Shown piece after piece: positions 36,079 through 43,937 of a stretch of DNA of 64,000 nucleotides (position 1 is the stretch's first letter; every line of letters begins with the position of its first letter). The stretch comes from Scytonema hofmannii PCC 7110 (GTDB lineage: Bacteria > Cyanobacteriota > Cyanobacteriia > Cyanobacteriales > Nostocaceae), in the NCBI RefSeq assembly GCF_000346485.2, contig NZ_KQ976354.1, positions 8,791,333 to 8,855,332 of the forward strand, given 5' to 3'. The position numbers were made by a program, and so were the translations under genes. Below the pieces are notes generated by a model. It searched no databases. It was not told the origin of the DNA and saw only the letters and a program-made list of their open reading frames with translations.

Positions 36079-37524
36079 ATGGCAATCAAAGAAAGTTATT
36101 CTCAACAACAGCAAACTTTAAAGAACGCGGATACAGCACGGGAGCATCAAATCAATCAATCATCTTTTGACTCTTCTCCCAGGCTAAAAACTTCTCCGGT
36201 CTTACGCGGGTATCCGTTCGTTGGTGTCTTAACCGAGTTATTGCGTAATCCTCTGCGATTATTTCAACGAGCTGTCAAAGAGCACCCAAGCGAGATAGTT
36301 GCACTGAAATTAGGACCCATTCAAGCTCATCTAATCACTCAACCTGACCATGTTCAGTACGTATTGAACGATAATTGGCAGAATTTTGGCAAGGGTGAGG
36401 TTATGTGGAAACCAGTTCGGCAAGTGATGGGCAACGGTTTGATCACGAGTCAGGGCGAAAGCTGGTTTCGCAGTCGGCGCTTAATGCAGCCAATGTTCAC
36501 AGCCAACAAAGCCAACGCTTTGACGGAACTTCTAGTTAAGATCATTGCCCAGGATCTGGCATATTTTGAAAAAGCAGCAGACGGTGGAGCCATCAATATG
36601 GAATATGAAATGGCGCTGCTCACACAAAACGTTATCCTAGGCGTCATATTTGGTTCGAGTATCAACCACTCTAGAGCTGAAAGTTTGGTCAAGGCGCTAA
36701 AGATTCTGATGGAAGAATCCAGCCGTCGTGCTTTCCTTTGCTTTCTCCCTAAGCAATTTCCAATACCAGGAGAGAGAGCTATTCGCAACGCCATCCAGAC
36801 TACCGACGATACAATTCTCACTATCATTAGTGCTAGACGCCAGAGTAACGTTAACCACGGCGACTTGCTTGAGTGGTTGCTACTTGCTCGTGATGAAGAA
36901 AGCAAGACTGGGATGAACGATCAACAACTGCGAGACGAGAGCCTCTCGCTTTTCCTTGCAGGCTACGAGACTACATCTACCACGCTAACATGGATCTGGT
37001 ATCTGCTTGACAAATACCCGGAAGTGGAGCGCAAACTTCGGGCAGAAATTGACGCTGTCATTGGCAAACGCCATCCCACTTCTGCTGATGTCCCTAAACT
37101 ACACTACACCAAAATGGTTATCCAGGAAGCTATGCGGCTTTATCCACCTGGCTGGTTCTTGGCGCGAGTTGTCCAAGCGGATGATGTTATTGATGGTTAT
37201 GCGCTCAAAGCAGGGACTACGGTTTTGCTATGCCCATATTTAACCCATCGTCTGCCCGAGTTCTGGGATCGACCAGAAGTTTTCGACCCAGAACGATTTG
37301 CTCCAGAACATAGGCAACGACATTCTTACAACTACTTTCCATTTGGTGGTGGACCGCGCTATTGTGTCGGCAAACACCTTGCTCTTTTAGAAATACAATT
37401 GATTGTCGCCATGATCGTGCAGAAGTACCGACTAAGGTGTGTCTCTGGACATCTTGTCGAGGCATTTCCTGGAATCACTCTTCGCTTGCGCTATGGTTTA
37501 CAAATGACTCTGGAACTAGTTTGA
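36079..37524 (+). CDS. Cytochrome P450 monooxygenase
   Basis: The product has 481 residues. The I-helix oxygen-binding motif is AGYETTSTTLTW, the ExxR pair lies in QEAMRLYPPGWFLARV, and the heme-thiolate loop is FPFGGGPRYCVGKHLA with Cys429. The C-helix region WFRSRRLMQPMF is typical. There is no membrane anchor, so it is a soluble bacterial enzyme that would need ferredoxin partners encoded elsewhere. It lies 26 bases after the class II cyclase and 40 bases before the class I synthase, so it probably oxidises the diterpene scaffold. The CYP family cannot be assigned by eye. Confidence 0.9.
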   Translation: MAIKESYSQQQQTLKNADTAREHQINQSSFDSSPRLKTSPVLRGYPFVGVLTELLRNPLRLFQRAVKEHPSEIVALKLGPIQAHLITQPDHVQYVLNDNWQNFGKGEVMWKPVRQVMGNGLITSQGESWFRSRRLMQPMFTANKANALTELLVKIIAQDLAYFEKAADGGAINMEYEMALLTQNVILGVIFGSSINHSRAESLVKALKILMEESSRRAFLCFLPKQFPIPGERAIRNAIQTTDDTILTIISARRQSNVNHGDLLEWLLLARDEESKTGMNDQQLRDESLSLFLAGYETTSTTLTWIWYLLDKYPEVERKLRAEIDAVIGKRHPTSADVPKLHYTKMVIQEAMRLYPPGWFLARVVQADDVIDGYALKAGTTVLLCPYLTHRLPEFWDRPEVFDPERFAPEHRQRHSYNYFPFGGGPRYCVGKHLALLEIQLIVAMIVQKYRLRCVSGHLVEAFPGITLRLRYGLQMTLELV

Positions 37525-37564
37525 CGTCAGTCGTATCAAATTTAGGATTTTTAGAGGTAAAGTC

Positions 37565-38692
37565 ATGGCAATGAAAAATAAAGTAGTTACAATAAATATT
37601 TCTGAAATCTTTGACTGGCGAGCTGTTGTACAACAGCACAAACCAGGTCAACATTCTGAGCTTCAACGCCAGCGACTAAGCATGTACCAAAGAGTGCTTC
37701 CCGAACTGGAAAAGTGGTCTACTATATTTGATCTTAATATTGCGGAGTGGTCTCCCATATACGGGTATGATTTGGCGAAGGGACGCGTGAAGTCTTGTGC
37801 TTACTATGGAATTTGCGGTGTAGAGTCAATAGACTATGACCTTTCATTGCTTTTGGCGAAACTCTGTTTTTGGTTATATGCTATGGACATACGCCTTGAT
37901 GAGAGTCCTTCAATTAGTTATCTTGATGCTCGAGCAATGGAGATTATGAGTCCTTTCAAAGAGCAACTGATTGAGCAAGGCATCTTAAATTTCACATCAG
38001 ACTTGCTAGCCGTTCCAAACAAGGAGGATAATAGCATAGATCGGAGGATAGCGCAGGCACTGTCCGAGATTTATTTAAGTTTCAAACAACTTTGTCACAC
38101 ACGACTCAGCAGCAGTGTTCAAGAATTCTGCTTATCCAATTTTGTTAAGGAATTTACTGCAGTCGTCAAAGCAATGCACTGGGAGAGGAAGCATAGTCTT
38201 CTGTTTCAGCAGTTTGATCGCCTCGGTTCTGGTCAAGATTTACAGATCACTTTAGAAGAATATCTAGAACTGGCACGTATCACAACGTGTTACCGCTTCG
38301 TGGCATCACCTGTAGTTGCCTTTGAAACTACCCCGTCATCAACTTGGATTCAGTGCGAAGAAGCAATGAGATATGGTGGAAGAATAGTACGTCTTGCGAA
38401 CGATCTAGCGACTGCATTGCGAGAAATGGAGGAAGGCAAGATTAACGCAGTCTCAATAGTCCTGCGTGATTTAGGATTCAATCCGTTCGCCACCTATAGC
38501 TTGGAGAGTCCCGAAATTCGTGAAGCTTTACGTTTACTTAAAGAGCAAATGGAAGTGGAACTGATTCAGTTCAACCAACAGTTAAAGGCTTTGCCGCTTT
38601 CTGGTCCACTTGTCCACAACGTAGTCATAAATGTGGCATTTGCCATAGCTATGTATGAAAAAGGCGATTTTGAAGCTGAAGTTCCTTACTAA
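37565..38692 (+). CDS. Class I terpene synthase-like protein with an altered Asp-rich motif
   Basis: The second metal motif (NSE) is intact: RLANDLATALREMEEG, with Asn279, Thr283 and Glu287. The position of the first motif reads WLYAMDIRLDES. That is Asp108-x-x-x-Asp112-Glu113 and not DDxxD, so the second Asp is Ile. The all-alpha fold pattern and length (375 residues) fit bacterial class I synthases, which ionise a prenyl diphosphate. Coupled to the class II cyclase it would act on copalyl-type diphosphate, like bacterial kaurene-synthase partners. The ATG has TAGAGGTAAAG upstream. It is the last gene of the cluster. Recognition is by motif only, without overall similarity to a named enzyme. 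Confidence 0.75.
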   Translation: MAMKNKVVTINISEIFDWRAVVQQHKPGQHSELQRQRLSMYQRVLPELEKWSTIFDLNIAEWSPIYGYDLAKGRVKSCAYYGICGVESIDYDLSLLLAKLCFWLYAMDIRLDESPSISYLDARAMEIMSPFKEQLIEQGILNFTSDLLAVPNKEDNSIDRRIAQALSEIYLSFKQLCHTRLSSSVQEFCLSNFVKEFTAVVKAMHWERKHSLLFQQFDRLGSGQDLQITLEEYLELARITTCYRFVASPVVAFETTPSSTWIQCEEAMRYGGRIVRLANDLATALREMEEGKINAVSIVLRDLGFNPFATYSLESPEIREALRLLKEQMEVELIQFNQQLKALPLSGPLVHNVVINVAFAIAMYEKGDFEAEVPY

Positions 38693-39243
38693 GCAAAAAA
38701 GCTCTAACACTTTGAATCATCTTCATGACTCTAATACAGTAAATCTGCTTAGAGTGCCTTAGGCAAAGCCTTAACAAACCCAACCCTTTCAATGCGAACA
38801 AATGAACTACTAAAGTAAAGGCTGAAACCCGCTCCCAGACACCGTGCAAAAATGAAGTCTCTCAGGTATTGATGCTTTTTTATGTAAGTGCATATCAAAA
38901 ATGGTCAATATATTGCTTCTCGAATTGGACATTGTTTTGAAGAATATGGCGTAAGTTGGTATGACCAGTGGGACAACAAGTAAAAGATGGCAAAGCTGAC
39001 AACTATAAGTTGGCAAAAACTAAGCTGTAATGCCCATGCTGACGTTGATATTCTTTGCTAAATGCGCCCGACTGACAACCAGAATTTGTCTACAAGTACC
39101 AATGACAACCATAAGTTGTTCACAAGACCTGCTAAAAATTACTGTGGTACACAATAGACACATGACAATCATATGTTGACAATCAGCACTGACAACGATA
39201 AGTTGACAATTTTGCCAATTTATCGTTGTTGCCCCAACCAGCC
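38693..39243. other. Intergenic region with a TGACAAC-type site array
   Basis: There is no supported gene. The first 300 bases (38693-38990) show nothing recognisable; the rest holds the repeat array described separately. Confidence 0.6.
38997..39232. repeat. Array of imperfect palindromic TGACAAC(N)ATAAGTTG(A/G)CA sites
   Basis: Copies start at 38997 (TGACAACTATAAGTTGGCA), 39073 (TGACAACCAGAATTTGTCT), 39103 (TGACAACCATAAGTTGTTC), 39163 (TGACAATCATATGTTGACA) and 39190 (TGACAACGATAAGTTGACA). An inverted, weaker copy (GGCAACAACGATAAATTGGCA, complement) is at 39212-39232. Each is a 19-base near-palindrome; spacing is irregular (27-76 bases). The size, sequence type and irregular spacing resemble TnsB-binding sites at the ends of cyanobacterial Tn7-like/CAST transposons, but no tns genes are in the window. 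Confidence 0.6.
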
Positions 39244-41988
39244 CTACTGCCAATTTCCCACCAAAACGTAAGAAGCCCAGTAATAAGGATGAGGAGGTAA
39301 AGCTTTAATTTCTTCAAATGGGGGCTTTGTCTTCAGCGCCTCTATCAAGGACAATTGAGCCATCTTGAGTGCATCTGATTTTTTCTCTCCTGGTTTTTTT
39401 AAGTCTTGGTAAAATTTACCCATAACTTCAGCAGTGGAAGCATCTCCCACAGGCCAGAGAGTTGCGATCGTACTACGTGCGCCAGAACGTACAGCGGTTC
39501 CAGCCAAACCTAAGACAGCACGTTCATCACCCGTAGCGGTTTCGCAAGCACTCAGCACGAGTAGATCCAAGTTTTCTTCTGCTTCGCTTAATAAAGCACT
39601 CAACTCATTAATACTGATACTTTTTCCATCACCTGTAATAATAAAGTTCTTTTCGGGATTAGAACTGAACAACCCATGAGTTGCTAAGTGGACGACAGGA
39701 AAATTGAATTTAAGCTGGGTTTGGATAGTTTTTGCGGTAAACTCTTGATTAAGGAGCTTCAATGAAGTTGGAAAAGCTTCTTTGATTTCATTTAATTCTT
39801 TAGGCACGTTAGTTAGAGCAGGAAAAATCTCTTCTTGTACCTTAATTTGCTCGCTGACTCCAGCTGCTAGAACCTTAAGCTGTTTCTGTTTTAATAATTT
39901 AGAATCTACGAGTTGCAGGCTTGGAACCAGCGCAACGCTATATTTCTCAATCAGATATTTTTGACCATCGTAAAGTGCAGCCATTGGCACTCTCTGCAAT
40001 TGACCATTAAGTACAAAGACTAAAGTTTTAATTTTGTTGGCATTTAACTCTGTCTCAAAAGGTTGAATTAACCAGCTATAAAGCTGTTCAAAAATCGGTA
40101 AAACTCTCTGGGTATTTTCTTTTAGCTCCTGTGGATCTGGATTAGCAGTGGACAGGATATTGCGAGCGGAAGTATTCACAGTTACGTTGTCTAAGTTATC
40201 ATACAGCCGATCTAGAACGTCATTCACTTGCTCCTCATTAACAGGAATTGCTACTTTCTGCAAGGGTTTTTCTGGTAAAGATAAGATAACTTCTAAGCGG
40301 TTTTTGAAAACAATCGGATAGATTACGGCTGCTTGGGGATCGAGATCGTCAATCTGCAACGCAATATTCGTTTCCTCAGAACAGGGGTCTTGAAAAAAAT
40401 TGTCTAATTCTGCTAATTGTAGAGACTCTATGACCCTTCGGGCAAGCTCTAAGCGGCTTTTGGGCTTGTTCGCCTCAACTTTTTCCTGTGTCACGCTAGG
40501 GTTTGACACGACTATGGTACTTAGCTCGTTTGGACTCAGTTCTGATTTCAAAAGCAAATCCGCTAGTTCTAGATACACAGGTTTCACCTCTTGGAGAAAG
40601 TCAAACTGGATATCGCGATTGTTTGCGTTTAAATCGTTACGGAGAGACTGGAGAGTGTTGAAAGCACCTGTGTAAGCAGCAATTGCTCCTTTTGTATCTC
40701 CCTGTTCTCTCAGTAAACTCCCTAGTTGAGATTGCCAAAGATAAGTAATTTCACGTGTATCTCCTGTGACATTTTGTCCTGGCACTAAAATCAGAGCTTG
40801 TCGAGTCATTTGAAGTGCCCGACTTAGCTGCCCCTGTTGTTGGTATAATTTACCGAGATAACCCAGAGCATAGGTTTCCGATCGTCTGTCTTGTAAGCTT
40901 AGAGCCTTTTGCAGCGCCGAGTTCAAAATAGGTTCAACTTTGTCTGTCTGTTTGTTTTGCATTAAACCTTGAGCAAAGTTTATCTGGGCGTAAATTGCTG
41001 TACGATTTAGAGGCAGAGTAGCAAGAGTGGATTCAATCTGACTTTGCACAGCTTGTACATCTCGATCCAACTTCACCTTTAACTGAGTTAAAAAATCCCT
41101 CGCCCGTTCCACCAACTGAGGTTCACCAAACTTAGACCAAGAAGCGATACGCCGATTTGTTTGCTCTTCCCACCATTTTTCGATCTCTAGTAATAGCTTG
41201 AAGTGATTGAGTTGTGCCTGAATTTTAGAAATTGGTAAAGCTGATGTCACCGTTGCTGCTTGAACATAGTTCTTTAATGCTTCTTGGTAAGGTGCTAAAG
41301 CAGCTTCCTGAGATTTGCGGTCTATAATTTCAGTGACCACTTCATAGTCCCATCGGTCTCGTATTTGCTTTCCTAAAGCGCGTTCCGTGTTACCTAAACT
41401 CAACAAAACAGCACTAGCTTCAGGTGATTCCTTCATGACTGACAAACTCAGCTGCAAAACTTTTTTGGACTGTTTCAACAATCCCTGTCTTCGCAAGACT
41501 TCACCAAGGCTACGCAAACCAACAGCTTGGGTTTGGGAAATAGAATTTTGCTGTTGAGAGAGATTTGTCAAGAAGCTCTCTATTTGTTCTTGGCTACAGC
41601 TTGGGTTTTTAACAGCAAAAGCTTCGAGTAAAGTCTTGCAAGCTTTGGGATATAATCCTAAATCTTGAAGAGCTTGGGATCTGTTGATTAAGCTCTTACT
41701 TATCCCCTCGCGATCGCCCATTTGCTTATAAGCCCCAGCTGCTTCTTCCCACAACTTCGCAGCTTCATCGAATTGTCCAGCATTATAGCGTTGTTGACCT
41801 TCCCGTGCCAGTTGTAGCGCACGATTAGAAGAATTCTCAATTTTGACTTCTGGAATATAACTCTTTGCTTTTGCACGACTGATATTCATCCAAGCGGAAA
41901 TACTTAAGGTGAGCACCAGTCCAAACAAGATTAAAAGGATGAAAACAACTATACGACGATACTTTTTAACAATCATAATCAGTTCCAC
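39244..41988 (-). CDS. Membrane-anchored TPR-CHAT protease-like protein
   Basis: The product has 914 residues. An N-terminal membrane segment (IVVFILLILFGLVLTLSIS) is followed by tetratricopeptide-type helices (about residues 50-470, for example ARQLAREGQQRYNAGQFDEAAKLW-like units). A C-terminal CHAT domain (about 640-914) belongs to the caspase-like clan CD. The catalytic His771 lies in VVHLATHGLFSSN and Cys815 in LVLSACETATGDE, so the dyad is intact. CHAT proteins next to TpsB/TpsA pairs recur in cyanobacteria. The downstream position behind TpsA-TpsB on the same strand suggests one transcription unit (165-base repeat-filled gap). A role in processing or surveillance of the secreted TpsA is an inference. 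Confidence 0.88.
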   Translation of the reverse strand: MELIMIVKKYRRIVVFILLILFGLVLTLSISAWMNISRAKAKSYIPEVKIENSSNRALQLAREGQQRYNAGQFDEAAKLWEEAAGAYKQMGDREGISKSLINRSQALQDLGLYPKACKTLLEAFAVKNPSCSQEQIESFLTNLSQQQNSISQTQAVGLRSLGEVLRRQGLLKQSKKVLQLSLSVMKESPEASAVLLSLGNTERALGKQIRDRWDYEVVTEIIDRKSQEAALAPYQEALKNYVQAATVTSALPISKIQAQLNHFKLLLEIEKWWEEQTNRRIASWSKFGEPQLVERARDFLTQLKVKLDRDVQAVQSQIESTLATLPLNRTAIYAQINFAQGLMQNKQTDKVEPILNSALQKALSLQDRRSETYALGYLGKLYQQQGQLSRALQMTRQALILVPGQNVTGDTREITYLWQSQLGSLLREQGDTKGAIAAYTGAFNTLQSLRNDLNANNRDIQFDFLQEVKPVYLELADLLLKSELSPNELSTIVVSNPSVTQEKVEANKPKSRLELARRVIESLQLAELDNFFQDPCSEETNIALQIDDLDPQAAVIYPIVFKNRLEVILSLPEKPLQKVAIPVNEEQVNDVLDRLYDNLDNVTVNTSARNILSTANPDPQELKENTQRVLPIFEQLYSWLIQPFETELNANKIKTLVFVLNGQLQRVPMAALYDGQKYLIEKYSVALVPSLQLVDSKLLKQKQLKVLAAGVSEQIKVQEEIFPALTNVPKELNEIKEAFPTSLKLLNQEFTAKTIQTQLKFNFPVVHLATHGLFSSNPEKNFIITGDGKSISINELSALLSEAEENLDLLVLSACETATGDERAVLGLAGTAVRSGARSTIATLWPVGDASTAEVMGKFYQDLKKPGEKKSDALKMAQLSLIEALKTKPPFEEIKALPPHPYYWASYVLVGNWQ

Positions 41989-42019
41989 CTTTAAAATGAT
42001 TCTTTTTATTTCCTACTCC

Positions 42020-42152
42020 CCAATCCAAAATCCAAAATCTAAAATCCAAAATCGATTAATCCAAAATCTAAAATCCAAAATCGATTAATCCAAAATCCAA
42101 AATCTAAAATCCAAAATCGATTAATCCAAAATCCAAAATCCAAAATCAAAAA
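42020..42152. repeat. CCAAAATC(T/C)AAAAT tandem repeats
   Basis: Units of AATCCAAAATCTAAAATCC with interspersed CGATTAAT repeat four times between the CHAT gene and tpsB. Confidence 0.9.
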
Positions 42153-43937
42153 TCAAAACGGTCTATACTCCAGTCGAAAATACACACCATTTTCTTGCAA
42201 TGTCCTATCTTTTGAATTAATATCTATCAAAGGAATACCCCAATCCACGCGAGCGGCGAAATTGTCCCCCATCTCCCAAAGTAAACCAAACCCTACACCC
42301 AACAGGGTATTAGGATCTGGAGTTCCTCCATTTGTGTTCCAGCCAGTGCCAAAATCGATGAATGGTGTCAGCTGTAAAGTTCCTTCCACCTCCGGTACTC
42401 GCAAAATGGGCAGTCGTGCTTCTACAGAACCAAAAATACCATTGTCAGTCAGCAGAGCATCCTGACGATAGCCCCTCACAGTTGCTTGTCCTCCCAAACT
42501 AAATTGCTCTCGGGAAAGTAGAGAATCACCTGCTAGTTGAACGTTGAAACGAACCAACAGATTAGAACTCACTCCAGGCTTACCGTTTGCCTCTCCTAAA
42601 CGGCGCAAATACAGCATTTGCCCTCGCCAAAGGAAAAATTGGCTATCTGGTTCGTTGGTGTTAACAGTAGCATCAAAGGCACCGATACCAACACTAAATT
42701 CAGAACGAGCAGCTAAAACATCTCGACGGCTGCGTTGGAGCCATTCTTGAGCGAAGTTCAGCTCTGAAATACGGGTTTTTCCTTCGTCATCCGCTCCTGG
42801 GAACAAAGGAATGTCAACTCCTGAAATAGATGAACTACTTTCTCGCCTAGCTGCTGAAAAACTGAGAGCAAATTCTTGGCTGCGTTGTGGAGTGGCTGTT
42901 TGAATAATTGGTTGGCGAAAGGTGAGTTCAAACTCGCGAGAATCCACCTCAATGTCTGCATCCTTAAAAGGAGGTTCAACGATGTTATTGTCACTAATCC
43001 GGTAATCAAAACGCAGGGTGCCATTACGAGGATTGATGGGCAGAGTATAATTACCCTCAAACCGATTACTGCCATCGGTATTGCTGTAGGCAAAACTTAA
43101 CCTATCTCCCAGTCCCAGGAGGTTAGCTTCCGATATCTCGATACCGCGTTCAAGACTCCCGACAGCAGGGTTGCGGTTATTATCGAGCCTGAATTCGGTA
43201 CTGAAGGTTTTTGCTCCCTGAATCGTCACCTCTAAGGAATTTGTACCTGGTTTAGTGCCAGCCGTCAGTTCAGCATCTAAACTTTCTATTAAAGGGTTGA
43301 GTTGCAGCAATTGCAGTGCTTCTTGCAGGCGGTTGACGTTGAGGGGTTTTGAGGTCGCTAAAGCAATGCGACTGCGGACATAGTTTGGGTTCAGCCGCCC
43401 TTTAGCAATATTAACCTTAATGTCTTCCAGACTACCTTCCAGTATCTGAATTTTGACAGTACCCGATTGGATTTCTTGACTGGGGATGTAAGCACCAGAA
43501 GTGATGTAGCCCTTTTTAATATAAAGCTCAGTGACTTTATTAGCCGCTTGCAGGAGTTGGTCAAAAGTGATGGGTTCTCCAATAAAGTCAGCCGTCACCT
43601 GGTTTAACTCTTCTTGCCTAAATACAGTGTTACCGACAAACTCAAACTTTTCAACGGTAACCATCCTGGGTACATTCTGGATTTCGTCAGGAGATGGAGG
43701 CGCTATCGGAGGAATCTGGAGTGGTTCTTCCTGTGGGGGAAGTGGAGTGGGCTGGGGTTGTTCTGGGGGAATTGGGGTAACGGGATTAATCGGCTGGGTT
43801 TGTTCTAAGGGAATTGGGATAGTGGGGTTAGTAGACTGCGCCCAAGCAGAGGGTGTGTTATGGAATATGAGCAGTAGAGGAAGTAGGCGTATAAAGAGGA
43901 GGGCGAGATGGGGGGATAGGAAGACATTATTGACCAT
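42153..43937 (-). CDS. TpsB outer-membrane transporter (ShlB/FhaC/HecB family)
   Basis: TpsB proteins are 16-stranded Omp85-type barrels that export one TpsA partner. A signal peptide (LLFIRLLPLLLIFHNTPSAWA) precedes a Pro/Gln-rich linker. The POTRA domains follow (VEKFEFVGNTVFRQEELNQVT ... YIKKGYITSGAYIPSQ, then VKIQILEGSLEDIKV). The barrel carries the L6 region VRGYRQDALLTDNG (VRGY motif), and the chain ends with the aromatic Phe of outer-membrane proteins (YRPF). At 594 residues it is complete. It overlaps the upstream tpsA gene by 11 bases, indicating translational coupling. Confidence 0.93.
   Translation of the reverse strand: MVNNVFLSPHLALLFIRLLPLLLIFHNTPSAWAQSTNPTIPIPLEQTQPINPVTPIPPEQPQPTPLPPQEEPLQIPPIAPPSPDEIQNVPRMVTVEKFEFVGNTVFRQEELNQVTADFIGEPITFDQLLQAANKVTELYIKKGYITSGAYIPSQEIQSGTVKIQILEGSLEDIKVNIAKGRLNPNYVRSRIALATSKPLNVNRLQEALQLLQLNPLIESLDAELTAGTKPGTNSLEVTIQGAKTFSTEFRLDNNRNPAVGSLERGIEISEANLLGLGDRLSFAYSNTDGSNRFEGNYTLPINPRNGTLRFDYRISDNNIVEPPFKDADIEVDSREFELTFRQPIIQTATPQRSQEFALSFSAARRESSSSISGVDIPLFPGADDEGKTRISELNFAQEWLQRSRRDVLAARSEFSVGIGAFDATVNTNEPDSQFFLWRGQMLYLRRLGEANGKPGVSSNLLVRFNVQLAGDSLLSREQFSLGGQATVRGYRQDALLTDNGIFGSVEARLPILRVPEVEGTLQLTPFIDFGTGWNTNGGTPDPNTLLGVGFGLLWEMGDNFAARVDWGIPLIDINSKDRTLQENGVYFRLEYRPF

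Noticed and set aside
38997-39232. CRISPR-like array
   Set aside because: Units are 19-base palindromes with spacing from 27 to 76 bases and many mismatches; no constant repeat-spacer size and no cas genes.
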